Positions 1 to 9,494 of a stretch of DNA of 39,604 nt are shown here, in pieces. Numbering within the stretch: position 1 is the first letter of the stretch; each line of letters starts with the position of its first letter. The position numbers were made by a program, and so were the translations under genes. The notes beneath the pieces were generated by a model. The model saw only the letters and a program-made list of their open reading frames with translations, was not told the origin of the DNA and ran no database searches. Source of the stretch: Burkholderiales bacterium (GTDB lineage: Bacteria > Pseudomonadota > Gammaproteobacteria > Burkholderiales > UBA11063); NCBI GenBank assembly GCA_019748155.1, contig JAIEPY010000113.1, forward strand, positions 1 to 39,604. The letters are read 5' to 3'.

Positions 1-849
1 ACCTAATGATTTAATCTTTGACGTATCAACTAGTTTCTGTTGCATGCCAACTGGTTTGCTTAAATCATGGACAAATTCACCATTATAACCAATTACCTCT
101 GCGACAGCTTGATAGTAATCATTAATAGAATAATCATAACCAAGCCCTAAATTGGTATAGTCATCTAACTTTGCAAAATTATCTAGTGCATAAAATATCC
201 CATCTGCACAATCAGATGCTAGCATAAATTCACGACGAGCTAAACCATCACCCCAGATTTCAACTGTAGGTTGTTTTTTTATATGTGCATCATTTATTTT
301 CTTAATTACCGCAGGTATTAGATGTGAATTACTTTCACCAAATTTATCCCAACGACCATAAAGATTACATGGGATTAGGGTTTTATACTCTAAACCATAT
401 TGACGACGAATATATTCACATAATTTTGCGACAGTTATTTTAGCTAAAGCGTATCCCTCATTTGTTGGCTCTAATGGTGCATTTAGAATATATTCTTCTT
501 TTAAAGGATTAATATAATCTCGTGGATACATACAGGAGCTACCAAGGTTAATTAGCTGTGCTACATTATTAGCTTTTGCAGCATTTACTAGATTAACCCC
601 CATCAGTAAGTTGTTATTTAGAAACCCGGTAGGATCGCTCATATTAGCATGAATACCGCCAACTTGACCTGCACAGTGAATTATTATATCAATATTATTA
701 GATTTAATATACTCATAGACAGCACAGTAGTCAAACAAATTTAATATATTACTACTTGGAGAATGAACAATATAATTCTGTGAACTAGGATGTTCAAGCA
801 GGTTTTTACCAACCATGCCAGAGCCACCAGTTATTAAAATACTCTTCAT
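1..849 (-). CDS. fcl: GDP-L-fucose synthase (3' part beyond the window)
   Basis: NADPH-dependent epimerase/reductase that turns GDP-4-keto-6-deoxy-mannose into GDP-L-fucose for surface polysaccharide. Translated from the ATG at 849, it opens MKSILITGGSGMVGKNL, the glycine-rich Rossmann motif of extended SDR enzymes. It then shows the family's GSSCMYPRD segment with the catalytic Ser, and later LIPCNLYGRWDKF and WGDGLARREF. The expected YxxxK motif appears as YALAK. 283 codons are visible against a usual length of about 310-320, so only the C-terminus is missing. It starts 3 bases after the gmd stop, so it is cotranscribed and probably translationally coupled with the enzyme that makes its substrate. 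Confidence 0.93.
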   Translation of the reverse strand, partial: MKSILITGGSGMVGKNLLEHPSSQNYIVHSPSSNILNLFDYCAVYEYIKSNNIDIIIHCAGQVGGIHANMSDPTGFLNNNLLMGVNLVNAAKANNVAQLINLGSSCMYPRDYINPLKEEYILNAPLEPTNEGYALAKITVAKLCEYIRRQYGLEYKTLIPCNLYGRWDKFGESNSHLIPAVIKKINDAHIKKQPTVEIWGDGLARREFMLASDCADGIFYALDNFAKLDDYTNLGLGYDYSINDYYQAVAEVIGYNGEFVHDLSKPVGMQQKLVDTSKIKSLG

Positions 850-852
850 TAC

Positions 853-1938
853 TTAATATCTCGCCAATTTCATTCTCTCAACATACTCAAGATCATGTTT
901 AGTCATTATCTCCACTAACTGTGCGAATGAAGTTTTAGTAGGATTCCACCCCAGTAGCGATTTGGCTTTTTGCGGATTACCAAGTAACGTCTCAACCTCT
1001 GTTGGTCTAAAGTATTTAGGGTCTACTTCAACTAATACGGTGCCAGTTTGTTTACAAATTCCTTTTTCGTCGACTCCTTCGCCGTGCCATTCAATCTCGA
1101 TACCGACATGTTTAAATGCTAATTCAGTAAACTCCCTAACTGAATGCTGTTCACCTGTGGCAATTACAAAATCTTCCGGAGTGTCATGTTGCAAAATTAA
1201 CCACATACATTCTACATAATCTTTGGCATAGCCCCAATCACGCAATGAATTCAGATTTCCCAGATATAATTTCTTTTGGTAACCTTTTTTAATATTAGCC
1301 ACTGCCAATGTGATCTTGCGCGTTACAAAAGTTTCACCGCGACGTTCAGACTCATGATTAAATAAGATACCATTCACCGCATATAATCCATATGCCTCAC
1401 GGTAATTTTTAGTAATCCAAAATGCATATTGTTTAGCCACTGCATACGGCGAACGAGGATAAAATGGCGTAGTTTCGGTTTGTGGGATTTCCTGCACTTT
1501 ACCATATAGCTCAGAGGTTGATGCCTGATAAATCCTAGTCTTTTTCTCTAGACCTAAAATCCGCACCGCTTCTAAAATCCGTAAGGTACCGAGTGCATCG
1601 CCATTAGCTGTGTACTCAGGTATCTCAAACGATACTTTTACATGCGATTGAGCGGCTAAATTGTAAATCTCATCAGGTTGGGTTTTTTGAATAATATTGA
1701 TTAATGAGCTCGAATCAGTCATATCACCATAATGAAGTTGTAATTTACGTGCCTTATGCATATCTTCAACTAAATCATCAAGATAGAGATGCTCAATCCT
1801 TTGAGTATTAAAAATAGAACTTCGGCGCAATATGCCGTGAACTTCATAGCCTTTTTCTATCAGAAACTCTGCTAAATATGATCCATCCTGACCATTGACA
1901 CCTGTTATTAATGCTACTTTTTGGTTAAGCGTATTCAT
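853..1938 (-). CDS. gmd: GDP-mannose 4,6-dehydratase
   Basis: Cytoplasmic SDR enzyme that converts GDP-D-mannose to GDP-4-keto-6-deoxy-D-mannose, the first step to GDP-L-fucose and related 6-deoxy sugars. The N-terminus has the NADP-binding [14 protein letters not shown] motif. STSELYG and YAVAK hold the Thr/Ser, Glu, Tyr and Lys catalytic set, and [15 protein letters not shown] is a family signature. 361 residues is normal for Gmd. The ATG has a short GGA upstream. The product passes straight to the fcl enzyme encoded next on the same strand. The 157 bases behind the gene (to 2095) show no gene and no clear hairpin. Confidence 0.96.
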   Translation of the reverse strand: MNTLNQKVALITGVNGQDGSYLAEFLIEKGYEVHGILRRSSIFNTQRIEHLYLDDLVEDMHKARKLQLHYGDMTDSSSLINIIQKTQPDEIYNLAAQSHVKVSFEIPEYTANGDALGTLRILEAVRILGLEKKTRIYQASTSELYGKVQEIPQTETTPFYPRSPYAVAKQYAFWITKNYREAYGLYAVNGILFNHESERRGETFVTRKITLAVANIKKGYQKKLYLGNLNSLRDWGYAKDYVECMWLILQHDTPEDFVIATGEQHSVREFTELAFKHVGIEIEWHGEGVDEKGICKQTGTVLVEVDPKYFRPTEVETLLGNPQKAKSLLGWNPTKTSFAQLVEIMTKHDLEYVERMKLARY

Positions 1939-2095
1939 ATTTTTAAGTCCTATAAAACATGCTCATAAAATTTTACAATTCATTTAGAAAATTTGCGTGC
2001 ATCAAGATCATGTACAACTACAACATTAATAAAAGATGAAATCATCACAATCTCCGATCATTAATAACCCGCGAATTTTACCATATTTAGCACCA

Positions 2096-3604
2096 TTAAG
2101 GTTGGCTATCCTCAAACTCATGAAGTGCAATTAATAAAGCATAAAGCTCAAAACTGACATGATCAACTACCTCAGCACCAAATAATGTCCGCGCATGTAA
2201 TTGTGAGTTAGCAAATTTAATGTATTTCAAATTAGTTGACTTTGCACGAGTCATAGTATTATAAGCATCCGCGCTATTTTTCTCTGGTACTAAAGAGTCA
2301 TGAGCTAAAGAAATCAACGTGACTGGATTATGGCTCTGCCAACTTAATATATCCGCCTGTGCTGCTTGAGAAAGAAGCTCTTGATCAGTTGCGGCTCCAT
2401 CATGCATCAATGCTGCGACACTGTTAAATAACGGTGAATAAGTCACACCACTTGAGCTTTTCAAAACTGCAGACCAGAATAATTTCAGAACCAAAGTCAT
2501 AGTTTTACTTGGTGTAAATAATAAGTCGTTGATATTTTCAGATAAAATTTGCTCTGAATGACACCATTTAGCCGGTAAAACTGCACACGTTCTATGAAAA
2601 AAATCTGGATTAAGAAGCTGACTAATTGGACGGTTATTATAATAAGCAAAAGCCAGACTCACATTAGTTAATAGTGACGGCTTGAGCAGTGAACCCCAAA
2701 AAGAGCTCTGAATCTGAAATAAATTACTATTATCATTTACTTGACTAGTCAGCAAAAATGGAAACATTACACCACTTAAATTATAAGCACCATCAATCGG
2801 AACCGTTTTATCTAGCTTCAAACCCAACTGAGTAACTGCTTGTGCAAAATCAGGCTTTGATTGATACATTCGACTAAACCATAGCGCATATGAAGCACCT
2901 TCTGAATAACCACTAACAAATAAAGACAGCTTTACTTTATCACCGGCTGGCAAAAGTAATTTCTTAGTTTTTAAATACGTATGCGCAGCTATGAGCATAT
3001 CTCTACCATCTAAAACATTATAGCGTGGGTAAAGAATATATGGATGAGGAATAGCAAAGTTGCGCCCTAACCCGATATAATCTGGTGAAACTATTATATA
3101 ACCATTAGCCGCAAAAATTGCTGCAAGCATCTGGGCTTTATAATCCTCAAAATGTAACGATGGAACATTAAGCTTACCGCTAATTGTGGAATGAAAAAAT
3201 AGAATTACGCCTTTGGGAGATTTAGTTGGAGGCAAAATTAGCAACCCAGATACGTTTTGCGGTGAATTAGGTAATGCATGCGTAATATAATTAAGACGTA
3301 TAAATGTGATTTTAGCGTTTGACTCAACAAGTCCTTGGCGATTAAAAAGCTGCGTTTTGGCAAACAATGGATTAGTGGCAATTACAATTTGATTATGACC
3401 TGCATTATCTTGCCCAACCCAACGCTGCTGCAATCTTTGATAATTATTAAACACTTCTAAAACAGTCATCGTTGATTCAACTGGTCGACTAGCAATATAA
3501 CTTTCAGCCTGTAAAGTTAACTTGTCATTTGCCGTTAGCTGCAACGCATTAGTCTGAGCGCAAGCACAACAAAGTACAAATAGAATTAATAGCTGCTTAA
3601 TCAA
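2096..3604 (-). CDS. secreted alpha/beta hydrolase (secretory lipase-like)
   Basis: Probable exported esterase or lipase. Read from a TTG at 3604, the protein starts MIKQLLILFVLCCACAQTNA, a good Sec signal peptide. A GAGAG sequence lies just upstream, and this start sits 13 bases after the restored stop of the preceding transporter gene. An in-frame TTG at 3652 would add 16 residues in front of the signal peptide and seems less likely. The nucleophile elbow is GYSEG (Ser about 234). The Asp of AHDSLVP and the His of VDHVSF complete a plausible triad. About 502 residues. It resembles the secretory lipase group of the alpha/beta hydrolase fold, but the substrate cannot be told. With its signal peptide it is a possible client of the type II secretion system encoded nearby (inference). 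Confidence 0.75.
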   Translation of the reverse strand: MIKQLLILFVLCCACAQTNALQLTANDKLTLQAESYIASRPVESTMTVLEVFNNYQRLQQRWVGQDNAGHNQIVIATNPLFAKTQLFNRQGLVESNAKITFIRLNYITHALPNSPQNVSGLLILPPTKSPKGVILFFHSTISGKLNVPSLHFEDYKAQMLAAIFAANGYIIVSPDYIGLGRNFAIPHPYILYPRYNVLDGRDMLIAAHTYLKTKKLLLPAGDKVKLSLFVSGYSEGASYALWFSRMYQSKPDFAQAVTQLGLKLDKTVPIDGAYNLSGVMFPFLLTSQVNDNSNLFQIQSSFWGSLLKPSLLTNVSLAFAYYNNRPISQLLNPDFFHRTCAVLPAKWCHSEQILSENINDLLFTPSKTMTLVLKLFWSAVLKSSSGVTYSPLFNSVAALMHDGAATDQELLSQAAQADILSWQSHNPVTLISLAHDSLVPEKNSADAYNTMTRAKSTNLKYIKFANSQLHARTLFGAEVVDHVSFELYALLIALHEFEDSQP

Positions 3605-3617
3605 AACAATATCGCTC

Positions 3618-4848
3618 TCATGTCGACTCGCGCTTAAGCGACTGCTTTTCAATATTATGCAATGAAAACCAAGTCAAGCCACTAATTAATATCAACCAAA
3701 CAGAAATAGATGCCATATATCCACTATTTTTGTACAACCAATTTTCGACCAACGGAGTTAAACCGCCAACCATCGACATCCCCAAGCAAAAAGCTAAAGG
3801 CTACACCGCGATAACGACAATTGGCAGGGAATAACTGCTTTAAATAAGCATTTGACGGACCTAGTAGCAATTCGTTCAGTACCACTAAAATCACTTCTGC
3901 ACAAATTATTAACCATAATGAATAACTTTGTAACATAAACCCGAGTGGAATAGACAATATTAGCAGTGCGATACTCGCATAGCGCATAACTTTGGCTGGA
4001 GTAACACGGTCTGCAATCAATCCAGAGCTGATCAGGATAATAACCGCAATACTCGAAAGAGCAAACTGTAAGGACATAAATGCAAAACCGCTAAAATAAC
4101 CCTTGGTTTTTAAAACCGGATTAATAAACGATAGCACCGTAGTAAAAGGCAATGTTGAAAAGCCACCGATACAAACGCCGGCAAATAATTGCTTGGGATA
4201 TGTTACTATAATTTTACCTAACGACTCTCGTTTAGCAAGATCTTCATGATTAACGGACTCCGTCATACCTTGGCGAAAATAAATCGCAATCAGACCAACT
4301 ACGCCGCCTAAAATAAACGCTAAACGCCAATTGGGGCTAGCTGGGTTATGCCAGGTTAGAAACATTCCGACTAATGAGGCGACAACGGAGCCAAGCAGCG
4401 CCATCGCAGTTAACACCGCTCCAACTAAGCTCATATAGCGCGCTTTAGCTAACTCAACAACATAGATACCAGCGCCACTATATTCACCACCGTAGCATAG
4501 CATTTGTACCGCGCGTACTAAAGTTAAGATTACCATTGCTGCCATACCAATTGATTTAAAACCCGGTAAAAAGCCAATTAGCAAAGTTGCTGCTGCAATT
4601 CCGTACAAAGAAATAAGTAGCGCTCTCCTCCGCCCAAAGCGATCACCGATAGCACCAAATACAATCCCACCCAATGGGCGAGCAACAGAGGCAATTAAAA
4701 CCGCATAAAAGCCCATAATAAGCGCATCGTAAGCTGAGTTTGCAGGAAAAAAAGTAGGGGCTAAAAAAGGTAAAAACATACTAAAAATGGCATAGTCATA
4801 ATACTCAATTAAAGTACCTAATGCAGCAATAAAGATAGATTTCTTCAT
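3618..4848 (-). pseudogene. MFS transporter, metabolite:H+ symporter type, frameshifted near the C-terminus
   Basis: Inner-membrane major facilitator protein. The segments LGTLIEYYDYAIFSMFLPF, GAIGDRFGRRRALL and GGEYSGAGIYVVE are typical of the metabolite:H+ symporter group. The uninterrupted frame runs from 4848 to 3724 (374 residues) and ends in an unlikely charged tail after FSFLLG. Removing one base from the four-C run at 3780-3783 (GGGG on the coding strand) restores GMSMVGGLTPLVENWL and two more hydrophobic stretches. That frame continues to a TGA at 3618, giving 409 residues, the usual size. So either the gene is broken and lacks its last membrane segments, or the assembly has a one-base error. 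Substrate unknown. Confidence 0.8.
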
Positions 4849-4868
4849 AATATTTTGTTTCTTTAGTC

Positions 4869-4897
4869 AAAAAAGCCAACCGCATCAGGTTGGCTTT
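4869..4897 (-). terminator. Rho-independent terminator after tyrS
   Basis: On the minus strand an 8-bp stem, AGCCAACC / GGTTGGCT, with a 6-base loop is followed by a run of T. It lies 25 bases past the tyrS stop codon, between tyrS and the next minus-strand gene, and closes the long bamE-to-tyrS block. Confidence 0.88.
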
Positions 4898-4921
4898 ACT
4901 TTAAAGTTATGTTTCTTCTAG

Positions 4922-6166
4922 CTAATAGCTAAGTTTAACTTTAGCACATTTACGCTTGCCAACCTGCACTACGCTAAGTTTAAGTTTAGCAAATTTACGT
5001 TTACCAACCTGCACGACGAAGGTATCACCTATAGCTAACTGATGGTTTTTATCAGTAATTTTTCCCCCATCAATCTTAACTCCGCCCTGCTCTATCATAC
5101 GCGCACCCTCACTTGTCGAAGCAACTAAGCCTGCTTGCTTTAATAGTACACCGAGACCAATCGTAGCACTTTCTAATACAAGTTCTTGTAATTCAAGATC
5201 TGTTGGAATCTCATTGCGTTTAAATTTAGTTTCAAAATCAGCCAAGGCCATTTCTGCTGCCGATTGATCGTGAAAACGCGCAACCAATTCCATAGCTAAT
5301 TTCACTTTGATATTTCGTGGGTTCTCGCCATTTTGTACTTGTTGTTTAAGTAGCGCAATTTCATCACTGTTCAATAATGACACCAGATCAAAATAACTCC
5401 ACATCAATTCATCAGACACACTCATTACTTTACCAAAAATCTCGGTTGGAGACTCGGCAATACCGATATAATTACCTAGCGACTTAGACATTTTATTTAC
5501 ACCATCTAAACCAACCAAAAGAGGCAACATGATTAAGACCTGTGTACTTTGCCCATATTGCTTTTGTAACTCACGCCCCATTAGCAAATTAAAGCGTTGA
5601 TCGGTACCACCCAGCTCAATATCGGCCTGCATCGCAACTGAATCATAGCCTTGTAACAATGGATACATAAATTCATGAATTGAAATTGACTGATTATTTT
5701 TAAAGCGTTTTGAGAAATCATCCCGCTCCAACATCCGCGCAACCGTTTGACTTGCCGCTAATTTTAGCATCCCTGCTGCCCCTAGCTCATTCAACCATTT
5801 AGAGTTAAAACAAATCTCAGTTTTATTGGGGTCTAATACCTTAAAGACTTGCTTAGTATAGGTTTCAGCATTTATCTTAATTTGCTCTGGAGTCAAAGGC
5901 GGGCGGGTAGTATTTTTACCAGTTGGATCACCAATCATTCCGGTAAAATCACCAATCAAAAACATAATATGATGACCTAAATCCTGCAATTGACGCATTT
6001 TAGTCAATAAAACCACATGTCCTAAATGTAAATCCGGAGCAGTAGGATCAAAACCAGCTTTCACCCGTAATGGACGATTTAGTTTTAATTTTTCAACTAA
6101 TTCCTGCTCCAATAATATTTCATCAACACCTTTTTTAATCACTGCCAATTGCTGCTGAATATCCAT
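4922..6166 (-). CDS. tyrS: tyrosine--tRNA ligase
   Basis: Class I aminoacyl-tRNA synthetase that charges tRNA-Tyr in the cytoplasm. The Rossmann catalytic domain has the HIGH motif as HLGH (residues 47-50) and KMSKS at 225-229. A GGTDQRFN tyrosine/ATP-site segment lies between them. A C-terminal S4 RNA-binding domain starts near residue 345 ([19 protein letters not shown]). 414 residues. The last 30 residues are a tandem duplication: [15 protein letters not shown] is followed by a second, diverged copy ending KVKLSY. The normal protein would end after the first. It follows rlmB by about 26 bases and is the last gene before a terminator. Confidence 0.96.
   Translation of the reverse strand: MDIQQQLAVIKKGVDEILLEQELVEKLKLNRPLRVKAGFDPTAPDLHLGHVVLLTKMRQLQDLGHHIMFLIGDFTGMIGDPTGKNTTRPPLTPEQIKINAETYTKQVFKVLDPNKTEICFNSKWLNELGAAGMLKLAASQTVARMLERDDFSKRFKNNQSISIHEFMYPLLQGYDSVAMQADIELGGTDQRFNLLMGRELQKQYGQSTQVLIMLPLLVGLDGVNKMSKSLGNYIGIAESPTEIFGKVMSVSDELMWSYFDLVSLLNSDEIALLKQQVQNGENPRNIKVKLAMELVARFHDQSAAEMALADFETKFKRNEIPTDLELQELVLESATIGLGVLLKQAGLVASTSEGARMIEQGGVKIDGGKITDKNHQLAIGDTFVVQVGKRKFAKLKLSVVQVGKRKCAKVKLSY
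4931..5020 (-). repeat. 45-bp tandem duplication at the 3' end of tyrS
   Basis: Two adjacent 45-base units, 4931-4975 and 4976-5020, match at about 38 positions and stay in frame, adding 15 residues to the TyrS C-terminus. The upstream copy in reading order (4976-5020) fits the normal S4-domain end. The other is the extra unit. The mismatches indicate it is not a very recent event. Confidence 0.85.
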
Positions 6167-6192
6167 TAAACTTCCTTAACTGTTCTAACTAA

Positions 6193-6939
6193 CTATTTTT
6201 CTTGGGTATATTTATTATACGACAAAACAACGCCTGTTGCTACCGAAACATTCAATGACTGAGTTTTACCATACATTGGAATACTAACTAAATAATCACA
6301 ATTTTCCGCAACCAAGCGACGAATGCCAGTGCCTTCAGCACCCATCACCCAAGCCATTCTACGGTCTGGTTTGAATTCAAATAAACTTACCGAACGCTCG
6401 GCAAGAGTAGTTCCGGCAATCCAATAACCCGCATCTTTAATTTCTTCCAAGCTACGTGCTAGGTTATTGACAATAATCACGGGGATATTATTAATAGCAC
6501 CTACCGCAACTTTTGCCACAGTAGAATTAACACTAGCTGAGTTATCTTTGGGGATAATCACCGCATCAACTCCAAAGCAATCACAACTACGAATAATTGC
6601 CCCTAAATTATGCGGATCTGTCACGCCATCTAAAACAACTAGAGTTGAATCGGTTTTGTCTAGAAGCTCTGTAAGCACTGCTTTTAAACTCAAGCTCTTT
6701 TTAGCAATAGATTCATTTAATTCTGCGACAACCCCCTGATGTTTAGTATTACCACAAATTTTATCTAACCTTGCAGCATTGACTAATTCAATTGAAATAC
6801 TCTTTTCTTCCGCCAGACTCAATAATTCAGCCACTCGCTTGTCTTGGCGCTTGTTATCCAGATAAATAATTGCTATCTTTTCAGGATTTTGCCATAATAG
6901 CGGACTAACGCTATGAAAACCATATATTAAATCAGCCAT
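6193..6939 (-). CDS. rlmB: 23S rRNA (guanosine(2251)-2'-O)-methyltransferase
   Basis: SpoU/TrmH-family SAM-dependent enzyme that 2'-O-methylates G2251 in the peptidyl-transferase P loop of 23S rRNA. The N-terminal part (residues 1-about 75) is the substrate-binding L30e-like domain, opening DLIYGFHSV. The knotted catalytic domain shows motif 1 (DPHNLGAIIRSCDCFGVDAV), motif 2 (WVMGAEGTGIRRL) and motif 3 (SIPMYGKTQSLNVSVA). 248 residues, as usual. Its ATG overlaps the gspN stop by one base (TAATG), so it is translated from the gsp transcript. Confidence 0.93.
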   Translation of the reverse strand: MADLIYGFHSVSPLLWQNPEKIAIIYLDNKRQDKRVAELLSLAEEKSISIELVNAARLDKICGNTKHQGVVAELNESIAKKSLSLKAVLTELLDKTDSTLVVLDGVTDPHNLGAIIRSCDCFGVDAVIIPKDNSASVNSTVAKVAVGAINNIPVIIVNNLARSLEEIKDAGYWIAGTTLAERSVSLFEFKPDRRMAWVMGAEGTGIRRLVAENCDYLVSIPMYGKTQSLNVSVATGVVLSYNKYTQEK

Positions 6940-7664
6940 TAAAATGCCTTCATTTGATATGAACCATCTGCTTGCGGAATACCGGTCATTGTCATAAATT
7001 GCAGTAATTTCTCTTTTTTATCCGGCTGAACTTTAGAGTTTAAGACTAAGCTTTTAACACTACCACTACCGGATACATTAATAACTGAATCTGAATTACT
7101 GCTTATAGTTATTCCCATCGAAGATAAATCAAAATTAACATTATAAGACCCAATTGGATTAACCGGAGACATACCAGAGCCTACGTCATCTAGTTTAACC
7201 ACAATAGTTCCTTGCATTTTTTTTCCTGCCAAAAGCTTATCAGCTGTGACATGAACATTTCCAGAAAGATTTAAACTATTTAAATTACCCAAAAATGGTG
7301 ACAATTGGTCCAAAGATAGTGATAAGTTAACCTTTGATAGCTCTAAACCATTTTTTGTAAGATCTAAATTAGCAATTGTTTGGCTCGATGAACTCAAATT
7401 GATATTAATAAATTTACTGATTCCCAGTTTTATTTTCCAATTAACCATCATTAATGGTATTGCACTCTTACCGCTGGCATCCTCACCAATCAGTAACGCC
7501 CGCCCGCTCCAAAAGCTGCCTCGTTCATTAATGATATCCAACCTGTTTTGTGAATAATGATGAATAATCGTACCCATTAACCACGCAGGCATATTTATAA
7601 CCATGCTTGACATAAAGCTAACTACAAATAAACCAATTAAAGAAAATTTATGCCATTTTTTCAT
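6939..7664 (-). CDS. gspN: type II secretion system protein GspN
   Basis: Accessory inner-membrane component of the type II secretion system. One N-terminal membrane anchor (residues about 7-30) is followed by a periplasmic beta-rich domain. The region RGSFWSGRALLIG matches the conserved GspN segment that follows the anchor. 241 residues, within family range. Start and stop overlap its neighbours by one base on each side (gspM before, rlmB after). GspN is absent from some type II systems, and its role is poorly defined. The call rests on weak overall similarity plus position directly after gspM. Confidence 0.82.
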   Translation of the reverse strand: MKKWHKFSLIGLFVVSFMSSMVINMPAWLMGTIIHHYSQNRLDIINERGSFWSGRALLIGEDASGKSAIPLMMVNWKIKLGISKFININLSSSSQTIANLDLTKNGLELSKVNLSLSLDQLSPFLGNLNSLNLSGNVHVTADKLLAGKKMQGTIVVKLDDVGSGMSPVNPIGSYNVNFDLSSMGITISSNSDSVINVSGSGSVKSLVLNSKVQPDKKEKLLQFMTMTGIPQADGSYQMKAF

Positions 7665-8197
7665 TATTGTTTAATCCAAAAAGTCGCGTTAAAAGACACA
7701 AAGCCAGTTCTGGTTTGACGCACAATATGTACTTGCGAAGGAAATATCCCATAACTACGCCGAAATTGTTCCATTAGCGCCATTACTTGAGTAAACTCAG
7801 CATTCGGCACATTAACAGTCATTTGTCCATCTTGAATTAAAATGTCCGGATCTTTAATCTGTAATACCTGTGAAACGTCACCCTTAACTTGTTCTAAATT
7901 AGCTTGATTAAAGCTATTAGCCTCAATTTTATTAAGTGACTTATAGGTATTTGCAGCTTGTTTGGAATAAATTGAAAATTTAAATAAGTTATTTACATGC
8001 TGCGATAAATTACGATTAAAGTTAATGAGTCCGCTTATCATCATAAACAGCAATAAAGCAGTAACAAATATCCCCATAACACCAACCAACTGCTGCTCAC
8101 GAGGTTGCAGTTGCAGCCATTTTATCTTGAGTAACTCAAGCTTAGGACCAATTAAATCCTTAAGTCGTTCAATCTGCTTACTTAACTTTGCGTTCAT
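7664..8197 (-). CDS. gspM: type II secretion system protein GspM
   Basis: Bitopic inner-membrane protein that pairs with GspL in the assembly platform. A basic cytoplasmic N-terminus containing LQPREQQLVGVMG, the family hallmark, precedes a single hydrophobic segment (about residues 36-58) and a periplasmic ferredoxin-like domain. 177 residues is normal. The start overlaps the end of gspL by 20 bases, typical of tightly coupled gsp operons. Confidence 0.88.
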   Translation of the reverse strand: MNAKLSKQIERLKDLIGPKLELLKIKWLQLQPREQQLVGVMGIFVTALLLFMMISGLINFNRNLSQHVNNLFKFSIYSKQAANTYKSLNKIEANSFNQANLEQVKGDVSQVLQIKDPDILIQDGQMTVNVPNAEFTQVMALMEQFRRSYGIFPSQVHIVRQTRTGFVSFNATFWIKQ

Positions 8198-9494
8198 CTA
8201 AATTATCCATTCTGGAAATAATCTGTAAATTAATTACCCACGCAGCATCCTGCATAACCGCTGCATTAGTAGTACTGGAACCACTGCTATCAGCTAAAGT
8301 GCCACCACCATTATTAGTCTGGCTACTAGTAGTATTTTGGCTAGCTTGATACGTTTTATAATCATAAATATCAGCACTAATTCGCTTAGTTGCCAAGATT
8401 ATTTGATCATTAGGAAAACTAGATGGATCAAACTGACTATTTAAAAATATAGTTAGTTGACTACCAGAATATTGTATCCCAGCAATCATACTGCTATTAA
8501 CATCCGGCATCGTTCGCAAAAACGTGTCAAACAAACTTACCATATCACTGGCTGCATACGCCCCTTTAGTGTGTGCCAAAGCAGTTAATTTATCATCTAC
8601 CTGCGCAAGCAATTGTGGGCTAAACGATGCGCTAGTGATTATCCCTTTCAAGTCATCACTTAACTGCGATTGCCAGCGAGAACGCTCAATTAGCATAAAG
8701 CCCAAATTTAATAGCCAATAAATTAAAAAAATTATTGCAAAACCACCCAAATAGCGACCAAGTTTCAAAACACTAGACAAAGTCTCTGATTGCAATTTAA
8801 TATTAAAACGTTTGCTTTTTTCATTATAAAAATTCCAATTGCTAACCCCGTATTGAATATCATGTTGTAGTTTACAATTTAGTTTATATTTAGCATTAAT
8901 TTCTTCTGCAACCGTTTCATCGTCTGTATAAAGTGTAATTGAGGTTTCTTCATAATTACTCAACATTTGCTCTAGTACTGCGGGAATAGGTTTTTGATCA
9001 TCTAATAAATAGTACTCATATTGCGAGGTTCTAACAAACTTGTTATTGCCAATAAGATATACAGCCCAAAGATCATCATGCTCGAGAGGAACACTATATG
9101 GAAACGGTTGAATAAAGCGTACTTTTTTTATTTGCTCACTTAAGAACTCTAATAAGTTCGTGTGAAAAAGTCGGTTAACAATCGCGACATATGCAATGCC
9201 ATCATTTAGGCGTAACAAAATCGGTTTGCACTGTTCAATTTCTTCTGCCAAACTATCCTCAACCAGACTCAACAGAAAGTCATCATTTATCTTGCGATCA
9301 CTAATGGCTCCAAGTTCAACTTTAATAATAGTCGCAAGTGTTGGAGCAAGATAAATTTCGACATTCTCAAATTCAAATTGCAAAATATCTGCAACTTTTC
9401 CTTCACCACTATCCTGGATATCATTTTGCTCAACAGTTTGCCAGCTAGCGGATAGTAGATCGTCATTATGAATAAATAAGCGTAAATTTGTCAT
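8178..9494 (-). CDS. gspL: type II secretion system protein GspL
   Basis: Assembly-platform protein linking the GspE ATPase in the cytoplasm to GspM and the pseudopilus. The actin-like cytoplasmic domain covers about residues 1-235. One membrane segment follows (LGGFAIIFLIYWLLNLGFMLI), then a periplasmic domain. 438 residues. A Ser/Thr/Asn/Gly-rich stretch interrupts the periplasmic domain near residues 385-415 and looks like a flexible insert. The ATG overlaps the gspK stop as ATGA. GspE itself is not in this window, so the partner ATPase must be encoded elsewhere. Confidence 0.86.
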   Translation of the reverse strand: MTNLRLFIHNDDLLSASWQTVEQNDIQDSGEGKVADILQFEFENVEIYLAPTLATIIKVELGAISDRKINDDFLLSLVEDSLAEEIEQCKPILLRLNDGIAYVAIVNRLFHTNLLEFLSEQIKKVRFIQPFPYSVPLEHDDLWAVYLIGNNKFVRTSQYEYYLLDDQKPIPAVLEQMLSNYEETSITLYTDDETVAEEINAKYKLNCKLQHDIQYGVSNWNFYNEKSKRFNIKLQSETLSSVLKLGRYLGGFAIIFLIYWLLNLGFMLIERSRWQSQLSDDLKGIITSASFSPQLLAQVDDKLTALAHTKGAYAASDMVSLFDTFLRTMPDVNSSMIAGIQYSGSQLTIFLNSQFDPSSFPNDQIILATKRISADIYDYKTYQASQNTTSSQTNNGGGTLADSSGSSTTNAAVMQDAAWVINLQIISRMDNLDERKVK

